DNA of 64,000 nt from Pseudolysobacter antarcticus (GCF_004168365.1 NZ_CP035704.1:3472001-3536000); one strand, 5' to 3'. Counted from the first letter of the stretch, positions 18,601 to 27,401 are shown. The notes: generated by a model not told the origin, from the sequence alone. A program made the numbers and translations.

Positions 18601-18900
18601 GGCGAGCGCACCGATCGAGGCGTCCGGTTGCTCGTCGAAAATCGGCTGCCAGGTCTGGCCTGCATCCGTGGTTTTCCAGACACCGCCGTCGGCTGCAGCG
18701 AACAAAAAAGTATCCGGCTGATCAGGAATGCCGACCGCCATCGTGCTCCAACCTGCGCGAAACGGGCCGACCAGGCGCCACTGCAATCCCTCGAGCGCAC
18801 TAGGTGGTGCAGGCTGTGCGTGGGCGAGCGCCGTCGCCAATATGAGCAGCACAACTAGCCAGCTTGATCGAAATAGTTGGCGAAAATGATATTTCGACAT
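15676..18900 (-). CDS. Secreted sortilin/VPS10-like beta-propeller protein with BNR (Asp-box) repeats
   Basis: A 1074-residue protein with a cleavable signal peptide (hydrophobic run SWLVVLLILATALAHA, cut near Ala-Gln). At least ten Asp-box motifs follow, for example KTTDAGQTW, KSGDGGKTW, RSSDGGKTW, KSGDGGLSW, RSDDGGANW, RSLDQGRHW and RTHDYGKTW, spread over residues 75-680. These build multi-bladed propellers as in sialidase/sortilin folds. The last 350 residues carry a strand-rich domain with an FVWDLRY motif and a helical tail. Database annotations of such proteins as 'glycosyl hydrolase' rest only on the BNR repeats, and no catalytic residues can be assigned. The start at 18900 is preceded by AGGA at good spacing. 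Confidence 0.8.
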   Translation of the reverse strand: MSKYHFRQLFRSSWLVVLLILATALAHAQPAPPSALEGLQWRLVGPFRAGWSTMAVGIPDQPDTFLFAAADGGVWKTTDAGQTWQPIFDEQPDASIGALAIAPSNAQIIYVGTGQPEPRYDIAAGNGMYKSGDGGKTWQHIGLEATRHIGAIMIDPKNPDVVIVAALGHIFGSNPERGIFRSSDGGKTWQHTLAIDADTGVVDLAADPADAKAIYASAWQARNYPWLSYFTPISGSHSGIYKSGDGGLSWTRLGGNGWPDGKLGRIGLAVTHTASGVRIYASVDGGAKGGLYRSDDGGANWQYINPTKAFASWYSSRLTVAPNDPDTVYTVGQSIRRSADAGKTFEIIKGAPGGDDYHYVWINPQHPERIVTASDQGTVVSINGGKSWSSWYNQPTGQFYHLAADNRFPYWIYSGQQDSGTVAISSRSDYGALSFRDWHPVGADERDYDLPDPLDPNIVYGSGLGGHLTRWDARTGVSQNITPWPVSSYGKRATDVKYRYTWITPIALSAKPPYALYQGAQVLFRSLDQGRHWQTISPDLSAKSSSDKKCAQGDLNLPDARRCGFGLIYTIAPSPRDNDEIWIGTDDGRIQLTRDGGKQWSAITPPHLPSWAQVSSIDASALQAGTAYAAADDHREDSFIPHVYRTHDYGKTWDEVTHGLLSNRFVSVVRADPVRAGLLYAGTENGVFVSFDDGDNWQPLQHGLPHTWVRDLLVHGNDLIAATQGRAIWTLDDVSALRQLDPAATQTRLFHPAPAYRLRANQNADTPLPPETPLGSNPPEGAVIDYSLAANAHAPIVLEVRDSAGKILRYFASDKPESTPAVARYFDAQWIAPPAQLATAAGLHRFVWDLRYARPQAIQYGYSIAATWGKSAPITPQGTLVLPGDYDIVMRVDGQEYHAPLKVVADPRVEIDAEALKQSVEFSTVLSAMLKRDFIGNGEISAVRKQIGAQKNKLAASRKNTAATNALNVFDSKAAALINSAGEGAVNLAAIGEVLVGITNDIENTDRGPTEPQRQALQTYDDLLSKTLRQWQVLKDHDLIALNALLRAANLSEIVLPNEDQIAPESDDGGQDLP

Positions 18901-19126
18901 CGCAAATCCTCGCATGGAAAACCATCGGCAAGCGGCGAGTTTACGCCGCTATAGCGCGGGATGAGGTGTGCCGGACTATATGGGGCGCCGCTGCGTCGAT
19001 GACAATTTGGACGGCAGGTCCAACACTCACTACAGGCGCGGTGAGTGCTGTTTCGTCACGACTTTGGATCTGGCTGTATGCAGCTCGGCGCAGCAGAACT
19101 TGATGCTACTTGCGCGGGTTGCAGCG

Positions 19127-19480
19127 TTAGCTCTTGGCTTTTACGGTTTTGTGCGCTGGCGTAGCCCGAGCATGCGTGCGTTTGGCCGAGGCAACCGTGT
19201 GCTGCGTCGCGTGGGTTGTCTTGGCGTGCGCTGCTGTTGTGCCACGATGAGTCGATGCCACGGTGTGGTGTGTCGTGCTGGCAGCGTGGGTCGCGGTGTG
19301 GGTGGTCGCGGTGTGGGTGGTCGCGGTGTGCTTTTTTGCAACCGTGGCGTGTGGAGTTGCCTTCTGTGCAGTGGAGTGAGCGGCAGGTGTTTTATGTGGC
19401 GTCGTAGCGGCAACGGCTTGGCCGAAAACGGCGAAGCTTGCGATGCCGGCCAATGCGATTGCCTTGAATACTGCTTTCAT
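19127..19480 (-). CDS. Secreted low-complexity His/Thr/Ala-rich protein
   Basis: A 117-residue protein with a signal peptide (basic start MKAVFK, hydrophobic core, cleavage after AVAA). The mature part consists almost entirely of Ala, Thr, His, Lys, Ser and Arg, with tandem HTATT units near its middle and about 20 His residues. It has no acidic residues and would be strongly basic. The ATG at 19480 has AAGGGA seven bases upstream. His-rich secreted proteins can bind metals, and Ala/Lys-rich ones can be histone-like, but no function is established here. The coding sense is supported by the signal peptide, the binding site and the in-frame repeat. Confidence 0.65.
   Translation of the reverse strand: MKAVFKAIALAGIASFAVFGQAVAATTPHKTPAAHSTAQKATPHATVAKKHTATTHTATTHTATHAASTTHHTVASTHRGTTAAHAKTTHATQHTVASAKRTHARATPAHKTVKAKS
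19291..19330 (-). repeat. 15-bp tandem repeat inside the His/Thr-rich gene
   Basis: The unit TCGCGGTGTGGGTGG (plus-strand reading) is repeated exactly, 2.7 copies in a row. Its length is a multiple of three, so it encodes successive HTATT-type pentapeptides without disturbing the frame. Such repeats can change copy number by slippage. Confidence 0.8.
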
Positions 19481-19526
19481 TTTTTCCCTTGTTATCATGA
19501 TTTTCTGATTTGATCGCCTGCAGCTT

Positions 19527-20933
19527 TTACTCGCGTGGCGCCGGCAGTCCGCTACCGCGTTTGCGCACGATCAACATCGCGATTTCCAGCGACTGTTCGT
19601 AGTTCAACCGTGGATCGACGCTGGATTTGTACGCGCGTTCGAGATCGGTTTCGGTCAGATCGCGCGCGCCGCCCAAACATTCGGTGACGTTCTCGCCGGT
19701 CAATTCCAAATGCACACCGCCGAGGCGCGTGCCGGCAGCAGCGTGAATATCGAAGGCGTGATCGAGTTCGGCACGGATGTTTTCGAAGCGTCGGGTCTTG
19801 ATGCCGTTGGCCAGCGATTCGCCATTGCCATGCATCGGATCGCTGATCCACAAAACCTTGCGGCCGGCATTTTTCACCGTCTCCAGCAAGACCGGCAGAT
19901 GTTCCTGAATCTTGCTGGCGCCCATGCGATGAATCAGCGTGAGGCGACCAGGCTCGTTGTCCGGATTCAGTGCATCGATCACACGCAGCAATTGATCGGG
20001 CTTGACCGATGGCCCCACTTTGACGCCGATCGGATTGCGAATTCCACGGCAATATTCCAGATGCGCGCCATCCATGTCGGCGGTGCGCATACCTATCCAC
20101 GGAAAGTGCGTCGACAGGTTGAACCAGCCCCACTGACGCGGCACCTGGCGCGTTTGTGCCTGTTCGTAATGCAGCACCAATGCTTCGTGCGAGGTGTAGA
20201 AATCAACGCGACCATAACTGCCGATCGGCTCGCCGGCGAGCGTTTCCATGAAGCGAAGCGAATCACCGATTGATTCAACCATGCGCCGATATTCAACCGC
20301 GAGCGGCGAGTGGGCGACCCACTCCAGATCCCAATACTCCGGGTGGTGCAGATCGGCGAATCCGCCGTCGATCAACGCACGCACAAAATTCATCGTCATC
20401 GCCGATTTGGCGTGGCCTTCGATCAGGCGCTGCGGATCAGCGCGACGTGCCGCGGCCGTGAACTCTGCGCTATTGACGATATCGCCGCGATAACTCGGCA
20501 GCGTGACACCGTCGCGCGTTTCCATATCGGTCGAACGCGGTTTGGCGTATTGACCTGCGAAACGCCCGACCCTGACGACCGGCAACTTGAGTCCGTGCAC
20601 CAGCACCAGACTCATCTGCAACAATACTTTCAGGCGATTGGAAATCAGTGCGGAATTGCAGTCGGCAAAACTCTCGGCACAGTCGCCACCTTGCAGCATG
20701 AAACAGCGCCCCTCGGCCGCATCGGCAAGCTTGCGTTTGAGCGCGAGCACCTCCCATGACGTGACCAGCGGCGGCAGCTCGCTGAGTTGCGCTAGGGCAC
20801 GGCCAAGCTCTGCCTGATCGTCATACGCGGGCTGCTGGATCGCCGGTTTGCCCTGCCACGAAGCGGGCGTCCAATTGATGGCTTCGCGGACGGGAGTGAT
20901 ATTGCGTTCGACGGACTTCATGCTGGTTCTCAT
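19527..20933 (-). CDS. 3-deoxy-7-phosphoheptulonate (DAHP) synthase, class II
   Basis: About 468 residues. It condenses phosphoenolpyruvate and erythrose 4-phosphate, the first step of aromatic amino acid synthesis. The class II (plant/mycobacterial) type is shown by FMLQGGDCAESF, VVRVGRFAGQYAKPRS, LPSYRGD, the HWIGER-equivalent FPWIGMRTADMDGAH, VKVGPS and GGVHLELTGENVTECLGG. Metal-binding Cys, His, Glu and Asp positions appear intact. Three in-frame starts compete: GTG 20954, ATG 20933 and ATG 20921. None has a strong binding site, and 20933 is a compromise. It stands alone, downstream in direction from dsbB. Confidence 0.93.
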   Translation of the reverse strand: MRTSMKSVERNITPVREAINWTPASWQGKPAIQQPAYDDQAELGRALAQLSELPPLVTSWEVLALKRKLADAAEGRCFMLQGGDCAESFADCNSALISNRLKVLLQMSLVLVHGLKLPVVRVGRFAGQYAKPRSTDMETRDGVTLPSYRGDIVNSAEFTAAARRADPQRLIEGHAKSAMTMNFVRALIDGGFADLHHPEYWDLEWVAHSPLAVEYRRMVESIGDSLRFMETLAGEPIGSYGRVDFYTSHEALVLHYEQAQTRQVPRQWGWFNLSTHFPWIGMRTADMDGAHLEYCRGIRNPIGVKVGPSVKPDQLLRVIDALNPDNEPGRLTLIHRMGASKIQEHLPVLLETVKNAGRKVLWISDPMHGNGESLANGIKTRRFENIRAELDHAFDIHAAAGTRLGGVHLELTGENVTECLGGARDLTETDLERAYKSSVDPRLNYEQSLEIAMLIVRKRGSGLPAPRE

Positions 20934-20967
20934 TGCGCTCAGTTCATGCTGCACTGCGTTATGAACC

Positions 20968-20997
20968 GTATAATGCCACAGTACGCACGCTACGCAA
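20968..20997 (-). promoter_or_regulatory. Candidate promoter for the DAHP synthase gene
   Basis: On the minus strand TTGCGT (20992-20997) and TTATAC (20968-20973) lie 18 bases apart, 35 bases upstream of the chosen start. The boxes each match four or five consensus positions. Confidence 0.35.
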
Positions 20998-21014
20998 GTA
21001 GGCGTGTTTTACGA

Positions 21015-21524
21015 TCAATAACGCCACTGTCGGCGGAACCCCGCCCACAATGCGCCAAGGCTCAGCATAACGTAACTGATTAACGTCCAGCCCGGCATTG
21101 ACAGGCCCAATAGCGTCCAGTTGATTTCCGCGCATTCGCCTGATCCGGTAAACACCATCTTGAGCGTCTTGCCGATCGGAAACGCGTCGAGCATGTAACT
21201 CAGTCCCGGGCCACAATCCGGCACTTGATCCTTGGGCAAATGCTGCAGCCACAAATGGCGCGTAGCAATGGCAATACCAGCGAGCCCCGCCAACAGCACA
21301 AGCGATGCATAGACTCGGCGACCCGCGCCGGTGGGGCCATGCAGCGCACCGATCAGGAAAAAAACACCCATGGCTATGAACGCGATGCGCTGAAAAATGC
21401 ATAACGGACACGGATCGACGTTCAACTGATACTGCGAATACAAAGCGTAGGCGAGCAAAGCCGCGCAAACGAGAAAACCCGCAATGAACTGGGTGCGAAA
21501 CGACCAGAGGAACGGGTTGAACAT
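21015..21524 (-). CDS. dsbB: Disulfide bond formation protein DsbB
   Basis: A 169-residue inner-membrane protein with four hydrophobic helices. The first redox pair is Cys39-x-x-Cys42 (CPLC) in the first periplasmic loop. The second pair is Cys104 (VPDCGPG) and Cys131 (GSGECAEINW) in the second loop. This is the complete DsbB cysteine set, which reoxidises DsbA and passes electrons to quinone. GAGAT precedes the ATG. Downstream of it (20955-21014) lies only the DAHP synthase promoter region. The 200 bases upstream, to rplQ, hold no other gene. Confidence 0.95.
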   Translation of the reverse strand: MFNPFLWSFRTQFIAGFLVCAALLAYALYSQYQLNVDPCPLCIFQRIAFIAMGVFFLIGALHGPTGAGRRVYASLVLLAGLAGIAIATRHLWLQHLPKDQVPDCGPGLSYMLDAFPIGKTLKMVFTGSGECAEINWTLLGLSMPGWTLISYVMLSLGALWAGFRRQWRY

Positions 21525-21663
21525 GGGCTTATCTCACTGATTAAACGGGACTCACGACAGACCGCAATTATGCATTGCCGTTCTCGCTCATGCGACCAAC
21601 AGAATCGTAACTACGCCAGAGTGTGAGCGAAATGCCCAAATCTCGAAATTCAGAATTCCCATA

Positions 21664-21701
21664 AAGCAACGGCCCCGGTCAGTTTCCCGACCAGGGCCGC
21701 A
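21664..21701 (-). terminator. Terminator-like hairpin after rplQ (end of the alpha operon)
   Basis: On the minus strand a GC-rich imperfect stem, GCGGCCCTGGTCGG pairing with CTGACCGGGGCCG around a GAAA loop, is followed by a short T-containing stretch. It starts 23 bases past the rplQ stop. Confidence 0.7.
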
Positions 21702-21723
21702 GTCTTGTCACGCTTGAATCCGC

Positions 21724-22116
21724 TTATTCGGCGGCTTCGGCGCCTTCAGCTGCAACCTGCGGGCGATCCACGAGTTCGACGTAGGCCATCGGTGCGGCAT
21801 CGCCAACGCGGAAACCGCACTTGAGGATACGCAGATAACCACCGGGACGCTCGCGGTAACGTGGGCCGATTTCTACAAACAGCTTGCCAACGGCAACCTT
21901 GTCGCGCAGACGCGCAAACGCGAGACGACGATTGGCAACGCCATCGGTCTTGGCCAGCGTGATCAACGGTTCGGCGATACGGCGCAGTTCTTTCGCCTTG
22001 GGCAGGGTGGTGCGGATCAGCTCATGCTTGAACAGCGAGGCGGCCATGTTCTTGAACATGGCTTCGCGATGACTGCTGGTGCGATTGAGTTTGCGTCCGG
22101 ATTTCTGGTGGCGCAT
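21724..22116 (-). CDS. rplQ: 50S ribosomal protein L17
   Basis: A 130-residue L17 starting [12 protein letters not shown], with the conserved [18 protein letters not shown] and VELVDR segments. It binds near the exit-tunnel side of the large subunit. It is the last gene of the alpha operon, 27 bases after rpoA, and a terminator-like hairpin follows. The tail is short and Ala/Glu-rich (AAEGAEAAE). Confidence 0.98.
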   Translation of the reverse strand: MRHQKSGRKLNRTSSHREAMFKNMAASLFKHELIRTTLPKAKELRRIAEPLITLAKTDGVANRRLAFARLRDKVAVGKLFVEIGPRYRERPGGYLRILKCGFRVGDAAPMAYVELVDRPQVAAEGAEAAE

Positions 22117-22143
22117 GGTCGTGTGTCCTGTTCTTGTTTCGTG

Positions 22144-23142
22144 TTACAGCATCTGCAAGCCGTGCTGCAGATTGGCCGGCGGCCAGTTCTCCAGCTTCAT
22201 ACCGAGGGACAAGCCACGTGTATGCAACACGTCCTTGATTTCGGTAAGCGACTTCTTGCCCAGGTTGGGCGTCTTCAACAATTCGACTTCCGTGCGCTGA
22301 ACCAGATCACCGATGTAATAGATGCTCTCGGCCTTGAGGCAGTTGGCCGAACGCACTGTCAACTCGAGATCATCGATCGGACGCAACAACACCGGATCCA
22401 CGCCCGCCTTGTCAGTTGCTGCACCTTCGCTTTCGCGACGCGTGAAGTCACCAAACACGGATAGCTGATCCTGCAGAATTTCAGCGGCTTTACGTACTGC
22501 TGCTTCGGCATCGATCGTGCCGTTGGTTTCAACGTCGAGAACCAGCTTGTCGAGATCGGTACGCTGTTCGACACGCGCGCTTTCCACTTCGTAAGCAACA
22601 CGGCGAACCGGGCAGAACGAGGCATCGAGCTGCAGACGACCGATAGGATGCGCTTCTTCATCCGGACGACGACGGCTGGTAGCCGGCTGGTAGCCGACGC
22701 CACGCGTGATGCGCAGGCGCATGCTCAGCGTGATGTCTTTGGTCAAATGGCAGATGACGTGGTCAGGATTGATGATCTCGACATTGTGATCGACCTTGAT
22801 GTCGCCAGCGGTGACGACGCCCTTGCCTTTACGGCTCAGGGTGAGATTTGCCTCATCCTGACCGTGCATGCGAATCGCGACGTCTTTCAGGTTGAGCAAG
22901 ACTTCAATGACATCTTCCTGCAGACCTTCGAGTGTCGTGTACTCGTGCAACACGCCATCGATTTCGACTTCGATGATAGCCGCGCCAGGAATGGACGACA
23001 GCAGAACACGCCTCAGGGCGTTGCCCAAGGTGTGACCGAAGCCACGCTCAAGCGGCTCCACGATAACTTTGGCGCGATTTGCGCCGATACGCTCGACGTG
23101 AATGTCACGCGCGCGCAGTACGGTTGTTGGCGACGCTGCCAT
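22144..23142 (-). CDS. rpoA: DNA-directed RNA polymerase subunit alpha
   Basis: A 332-residue alpha subunit. The N-terminal assembly domain ([25 protein letters not shown]) and the C-terminal domain that contacts UP elements and activators ([35 protein letters not shown]) are both complete. The ATG at 23142 has GGAG eight bases upstream; 24 further in-frame codons upstream do not resemble RpoA. The gap to rpsD (118 bases) is the longest inside this operon and contains a strong hairpin next to rpsD. Confidence 0.98.
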   Translation of the reverse strand: MAASPTTVLRARDIHVERIGANRAKVIVEPLERGFGHTLGNALRRVLLSSIPGAAIIEVEIDGVLHEYTTLEGLQEDVIEVLLNLKDVAIRMHGQDEANLTLSRKGKGVVTAGDIKVDHNVEIINPDHVICHLTKDITLSMRLRITRGVGYQPATSRRRPDEEAHPIGRLQLDASFCPVRRVAYEVESARVEQRTDLDKLVLDVETNGTIDAEAAVRKAAEILQDQLSVFGDFTRRESEGAATDKAGVDPVLLRPIDDLELTVRSANCLKAESIYYIGDLVQRTEVELLKTPNLGKKSLTEIKDVLHTRGLSLGMKLENWPPANLQHGLQML

Positions 23143-23235
23143 GAACCACGCTCCGGATAAAAAACTAGAAACTGGGTGGATGCTTCGGCCAGAGGGAACT
23201 CTGGCGGATAACACATCCTTGCATTACGTTGCAGC

Positions 23236-23256
23236 AAGCCCGGACCAGCCGGGCTT
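23236..23256 (-). other. Hairpin between rpsD and rpoA
   Basis: AAGCCCGG (23236-23243) pairs with CCGGGCTT (23249-23256) around a five-base loop, five bases after the rpsD stop on the minus strand. No T-run follows, so it may be a processing or attenuation site that sets rpoA output relative to ribosomal protein output. Confidence 0.5.
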
Positions 23257-23260
23257 TGGC

Positions 23261-23887
23261 TTACTTGGAATACAATTCGATGATCAGGTTTTCGTTGATG
23301 TCGCTCGGAAGATCGCTGCGTTCCGGATGCGCCTTGAACGTGCCGCTGAATTTCTTCGCGTCCGTCTCGACCCATGCTGGAATCAGATCCATTTCCTGCG
23401 ACAAGGTCAGCGCTTCCTGGATGCGCAACTGACTGCGCGACTTCTCCACGACCGCGACCAGATCACCTGGTTTGATCTGGTAAGAAGGCAGATTGACCTT
23501 CTTGCCATTGACTTCAATCGATTTGTGCGCGACCAACTGACGTGCCTGCGCGCGGGTAACTGCAAACCCCATGCGGTAGACAACGTTGTCGAGGCGACAC
23601 TCAAGCAAGCGAAGCAAATTCTCGCCGGTATTACCCTTGAGATTTGAAGCCTTGGCGTAATAGTTGCGGAACTGACGTTCAAGCAAACCGTAGATGCGCT
23701 TGACTTTCTGTTTCTCACGCAGCTGAACTGCGTAGTCCGACAGACGGGCGCGCTTGTTCGCGCCGTGCTGGCCGGGCTTGGTTTCGAGCTTGCACTTCGA
23801 ATCGAGTGCGCGAGCTGGGCTCTTGAGGCTCAGATCGGCGCCTTCACGACGGGCGAGCTTACAGGTGGGACCGATATAACGTGCCAT
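23261..23887 (-). CDS. rpsD: 30S ribosomal protein S4
   Basis: A 208-residue S4 with the usual start [16 protein letters not shown], the [12 protein letters not shown] segment and the S4 RNA-binding domain (about residues 97-160). S4 nucleates 30S assembly on 16S rRNA, and in E. coli it represses the alpha operon. Only two Cys occur in the N-terminal domain, so it is the zinc-free form. It starts 12 bases after rpsK. Confidence 0.98.
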   Translation of the reverse strand: MARYIGPTCKLARREGADLSLKSPARALDSKCKLETKPGQHGANKRARLSDYAVQLREKQKVKRIYGLLERQFRNYYAKASNLKGNTGENLLRLLECRLDNVVYRMGFAVTRAQARQLVAHKSIEVNGKKVNLPSYQIKPGDLVAVVEKSRSQLRIQEALTLSQEMDLIPAWVETDAKKFSGTFKAHPERSDLPSDINENLIIELYSK

Positions 23888-23899
23888 GGTCGCTTCTCC

Positions 23900-24292
23900 T
23901 TACACGCGGCGACGCTTGGGCGGACGACATCCGTTATGCGGAATTGGCGTCACGTCCAGGATATTGGTGATCTTGTAACCGATCGCATTCAGCGAGCGCA
24001 CCGCGGATTCACGACCAGGACCAGGGCCCTTGATGCGTACTTCCAGCGATTTCAGGCCGTATTCCTGAGCTGCCTTGCCTGCTTTTTCCGCTGCGACTTG
24101 CGCTGCGAAAGGCGTGCTCTTGCGTGAACCGCGGAAACCCGCGCCACCCGCAGTAGCCCATGACAAGGCATTGCCCTGACGATCAGTAATAGTCACCACT
24201 GTATTGTTGAACGATGCCTGCACATGGCAGATACCGTCGGTCACGATACGTTTGACTTTCTTTTTGGTCTTTGCAGCAACCGGCTTATTCAT
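23900..24292 (-). CDS. rpsK: 30S ribosomal protein S11
   Basis: A 130-residue S11 with a Lys-rich start ([13 protein letters not shown]) and the signatures [15 protein letters not shown] and [18 protein letters not shown] at the C-terminus. It forms part of the 30S platform near the E site. It lies 15 bases after rpsM. Confidence 0.98.
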   Translation of the reverse strand: MNKPVAAKTKKKVKRIVTDGICHVQASFNNTVVTITDRQGNALSWATAGGAGFRGSRKSTPFAAQVAAEKAGKAAQEYGLKSLEVRIKGPGPGRESAVRSLNAIGYKITNILDVTPIPHNGCRPPKRRRV

Positions 24293-24307
24293 AGTCGGGT
24301 ATTTGCC

Positions 24308-24664
24308 TTATTTCTTGATGGCGCGACGCGGACCCTTGCGGGTGCGAGCGTTGGTGCGGGTACGCTGGCCACGCATCGGCAAGCCGCGGCGATGACGCAG
24401 ACCACGATAGCAGCCCAGATCCAGCAGGCGCTTGATGCTCATGCCAACTTCGCGACGCAGATCACCTTCAACAGTGAACTTCGCCACTTCCTGGCGCAAC
24501 TTATCGACTTCAGACTCAGTCAGCGACTTGATTTTAGTCGCCGGATTGACACCAGCAGAAACGCAAACCTTCTTGGATCGCGTGCGGCCAATGCCGAAAA
24601 TGCTTTGCAGACCGACCCAGACATGTTTCTGAACCGGCAGGTTGACACCTGCAATGCGCGCCAT
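24308..24664 (-). CDS. rpsM: 30S ribosomal protein S13
   Basis: A 118-residue S13 with [14 protein letters not shown] at the start, [11 protein letters not shown] and the basic tail [17 protein letters not shown]. It sits in the 30S head and contacts the P-site tRNA and L5. It is the first gene of the alpha operon, and a good promoter lies 43 bases upstream. rpmJ, usually just before it, is missing. Confidence 0.98.
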   Translation of the reverse strand: MARIAGVNLPVQKHVWVGLQSIFGIGRTRSKKVCVSAGVNPATKIKSLTESEVDKLRQEVAKFTVEGDLRREVGMSIKRLLDLGCYRGLRHRRGLPMRGQRTRTNARTRKGPRRAIKK

Positions 24665-24706
24665 GTAGATATCTCCGATAACGCCCTAAAGCGCAGTGAA
24701 CTTCCA

Positions 24707-24735
24707 ATTATACCTTGGATTGTCCGAAACTGAAA
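24707..24735 (-). promoter_or_regulatory. Promoter for the alpha operon (rpsM-rplQ)
   Basis: On the minus strand TTTCAG (24730-24735) and a perfect TATAAT (24707-24712) are 17 bases apart, in the 131-base gap between secY and rpsM. The -35 box is weak and the -10 is consensus. Confidence 0.6.
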
Positions 24736-24795
24736 GCCTAGATTACGACTTTGTTGCGAACACCCGATTCGAATACAAATTTGCGGTGCTGTAGC

Positions 24796-26142
24796 TCAGC
24801 GAACCGAGCCACTGCGACCATATCCCTTGAGATTTGCCTTTTTCAGCAAGCCTTCGTATTGGTGCGACACTAGATGGGCCTGCACCTGCGCGGTGAAATC
24901 CATCACCACTACAACCACGATCAATAGCGATGTACCGCCAAAGTAGAAAGGTACATTCCACGCCGAGCGCATGACTTCCGGCACCAAGCAAACGATGACC
25001 AGGTAAATCGCACCAGCGCAGGTCAAGCGAGTCAACACGGCATCGATGTACTCGGCAGTGGACTTACCCGGACGAATACCCGGAATCAGCGCACCAGACT
25101 TCTTCAGATTCTCGGCAGTCTCATTCGAGTTGAATACGAGCGCCGTATAGAAAAACGCGAAGACCGTAATCAAGGTCGCGTACAACAACATGTGCAGCGG
25201 CTGGCCCGGAGACATCGACGCCGTCAACGTTTGCAGCCAGCGTATGTCGGTGCCATTACTAAACCAGCTCGCAGCCGTCGCCGGGAACAGCAGCAGGCTG
25301 GATGCAAAGATTGCCGGAATAACCCCTGCCATGTTCAACTTGAGCGGCAAATGCGAACTCTGATTCATGTACGCACGCCCGCCACCTTGGCGTCTTGCAT
25401 AATTAACCGTAATTCGCCGCTGCCCAAGTTCGACAAACACCACAAACGCGGTAACCAACAATACTAGAGCCGCGACCAGCAGAACCTGGAACGCATTCAA
25501 TTCACCATTTTGTACCATGGTCAACGTGTGCACGACCGCGGCCGGCAAGCCCGCGACAATACCCGCGAAGATCAGCAGCGAAATGCCGTTGCCGATACCA
25601 CGCTCGGTAATTTGCTCACCCAGCCACATCAGGAACATCGTGCCGCCAGTCAAAGCAATCACTGCAGTGAATACAAATCCCATGCCGGGATTGAATACCA
25701 CAGGAATACCACCAGCAGCACCTTGATGCTGCAAGGCCGTCGCTACACCAAACGATTGGAACAGACACAAAAAAACCGTGCCGTAGCGAGTGTATTGCGT
25801 GAGCTTGCGACGCCCAGACTCGCCTTCCTTGCGCAAGGCCTGAAAGCTCGGCAGTACCGAACCAAGCATTTGCACGATGATGGACGCGGAAATATAAGGA
25901 ACGATGGACAGTGCAAAGATCGAAAAACGTGCCAGCGCACCGCCCGAGAACATGTTGAACATGTCGACGATACCGCCGCCCGACTGCATGAAACTCGCCA
26001 TCGCCTCGGAATTCACTCCCGGCACGGGGATGAACGAACCCAGTCGAAACACGATCAACGCACCGATCACGAACAGGATGCGCTGCTTCAGCTCGGTAAG
26101 TTTACCGAGTCCGGCGAGCGTATTTGCTTGCCCTGTAGCCAC
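24796..26142 (-). CDS. secY: Preprotein translocase subunit SecY
   Basis: A 448-residue channel protein with ten membrane helices. The signatures [25 protein letters not shown] and the [11 protein letters not shown] loop are present. With SecE (51785-52171) it forms the core protein-conducting channel. It begins three bases after rplO and is the last gene of the spc operon here. The C-terminal tail is basic (RSGSVR). Confidence 0.98.
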   Translation of the reverse strand: MATGQANTLAGLGKLTELKQRILFVIGALIVFRLGSFIPVPGVNSEAMASFMQSGGGIVDMFNMFSGGALARFSIFALSIVPYISASIIVQMLGSVLPSFQALRKEGESGRRKLTQYTRYGTVFLCLFQSFGVATALQHQGAAGGIPVVFNPGMGFVFTAVIALTGGTMFLMWLGEQITERGIGNGISLLIFAGIVAGLPAAVVHTLTMVQNGELNAFQVLLVAALVLLVTAFVVFVELGQRRITVNYARRQGGGRAYMNQSSHLPLKLNMAGVIPAIFASSLLLFPATAASWFSNGTDIRWLQTLTASMSPGQPLHMLLYATLITVFAFFYTALVFNSNETAENLKKSGALIPGIRPGKSTAEYIDAVLTRLTCAGAIYLVIVCLVPEVMRSAWNVPFYFGGTSLLIVVVVVMDFTAQVQAHLVSHQYEGLLKKANLKGYGRSGSVR

Positions 26143-26145
26143 GCC

Positions 26146-26580
26146 TTACTCCACGCTGCCGCCGGCGGCAATAATCGCCGCCTTCGCGCCAGCCGTGATT
26201 GCCACGCCGCTTACCGTAAGCGCGCGAGTAATCTCGCCCTTCTTGACGATCTTGGCGCTTTCGGCACGGTTATCGATCAGGCCAGCCGCTTTCAGCGTCG
26301 CAAAATCGATGACGGTAATATCGAGAGCTTCAAGCCGATACAACAAGACTTCGCACACGTCGTGCTTGGTCTTGGAGCGGAAGCCGACCTTCGGCAAACG
26401 ACGCTGCAACGGCATCTGGCCGCCTTCAAAACCCGGCTTGACCTTGCCCTTACCTGAGCGAGCGAACTGACCCTTGTGGCCACGACCGGCAGTTTTGCCA
26501 AGGCCGGAACCGATACCGCGACCGACACGTACGCGATCTTTGCGTGCACCGACAGCGGGTTTGAGCGTATTGAGACGCAT
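26146..26580 (-). CDS. rplO: 50S ribosomal protein L15
   Basis: A 144-residue L15 with [14 protein letters not shown] at the start, the Gly/Arg-rich [20 protein letters not shown] extension that reaches into 23S rRNA, and a compact C-terminal domain ending in an Ala-rich tail. It lies 34 bases after rpmD and three before secY. Confidence 0.98.
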   Translation of the reverse strand: MRLNTLKPAVGARKDRVRVGRGIGSGLGKTAGRGHKGQFARSGKGKVKPGFEGGQMPLQRRLPKVGFRSKTKHDVCEVLLYRLEALDITVIDFATLKAAGLIDNRAESAKIVKKGEITRALTVSGVAITAGAKAAIIAAGGSVE

Positions 26581-26614
26581 GATGTATTACTCCAGAATTC
26601 GTTGCGAGCAGCGC

Positions 26615-26821
26615 TTAAGCGCTTTCTTCCACACGCACCAGGTAACTAACCTGGTTGATCAAACCGCGCACGGAGGGACTGTCTTTGAGTTCCGACACCG
26701 AGTTCAGCTTGCGCAAACCCAATGCCTTGACGCTCAAACGATGACGCTCCTGGCAGCTATTGGTGCTCTTTACCAGACGCACGCGCACGGTCTTATGTTC
26801 GGATTTCTTGGTCTTAGCCAT
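26615..26821 (-). CDS. rpmD: 50S ribosomal protein L30
   Basis: A 68-residue L30 with the [14 protein letters not shown] strand, [16 protein letters not shown] and a C-terminal strand YLVRVEE. Its start lies inside the end of rpsE (eight-base overlap), which couples their translation. Confidence 0.97.
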   Translation of the reverse strand: MAKTKKSEHKTVRVRLVKSTNSCQERHRLSVKALGLRKLNSVSELKDSPSVRGLINQVSYLVRVEESA

Positions 26822-27323
26822 GACCCATCACCTCTTGCACGGTTTTGCCACGCTTGGCGGCGATGCTCTGCGGCGAATTCATCGCCTTCAGGCCCTTGAT
26901 GGTTGCGCGAACCAGATTGATCGGGTTACGCGAGCCGACAGCTTTCGCCAACACGTTCTTTACCCCAACCACTTCCAGTACAGCACGCATCGCACCACCG
27001 GCAATTACGCCAGTACCTTCGGACGCTGGCTGCATGTAAACACGCGCCGCTCCGTGGTTGGCCTTGACTGCGTACCACAAGGTGCCCTGATTCAATTGCA
27101 CCGGCGCCATATTGCGACGTGCACGCTCCATCGCTTTCTGGATTGCAACCGGGACTTCTTTCGCCTTGCCGTAACCGAAACCGACCTTGCCATCGCCATC
27201 GCCGACAACGGTCAATGCGGTGAACGTCATCTGACGTCCGCCTTTGACGGTCTTGGCAACACGATTAACGGCGATCAATTTCTCAAGCAGCCCATCGGCG
27301 CTTTCACGTTCGTTCGTTGACAT
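26814..27323 (-). CDS. rpsE: 30S ribosomal protein S5
   Basis: A 169-residue S5 with the double-stranded RNA-binding domain ([19 protein letters not shown]) and the [18 protein letters not shown] loop, followed by the C-terminal domain ([18 protein letters not shown]). S5 influences decoding accuracy and 30S assembly. The ATG at 27323 is preceded by AAAGGAACG. A 99-base gap to rplR, unusual for this operon, carries a UUCG-capped hairpin. Confidence 0.98.
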   Translation of the reverse strand: MSTNERESADGLLEKLIAVNRVAKTVKGGRQMTFTALTVVGDGDGKVGFGYGKAKEVPVAIQKAMERARRNMAPVQLNQGTLWYAVKANHGAARVYMQPASEGTGVIAGGAMRAVLEVVGVKNVLAKAVGSRNPINLVRATIKGLKAMNSPQSIAAKRGKTVQEVMGHG

Positions 27324-27387
27324 GTTTCGTTCCTTTGCTTGCCACAATGGGCAACGTTGCTTACGGCTTGGCCGCTTAGAGTTGTGT

Positions 27388-27401
27388 AGCTCCGAAGAGC
27401 T
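27388..27401 (-). other. UUCG tetraloop hairpin between rplR and rpsE
   Basis: On the minus strand AGCTC-TTCG-GAGCT forms a five-base stem with the very stable UUCG loop, in the middle of the 99-base gap separating rplR from rpsE. It may be a stability or processing element. No T-run follows. Confidence 0.45.

Noticed and set aside
19023-19047. CACTCAC/GTGAGTG hairpin downstream of the His/Thr-rich gene as its terminator
   Set aside because: It lies about 80 bases past the stop with no T-run on the minus-strand side, so termination is not supported.
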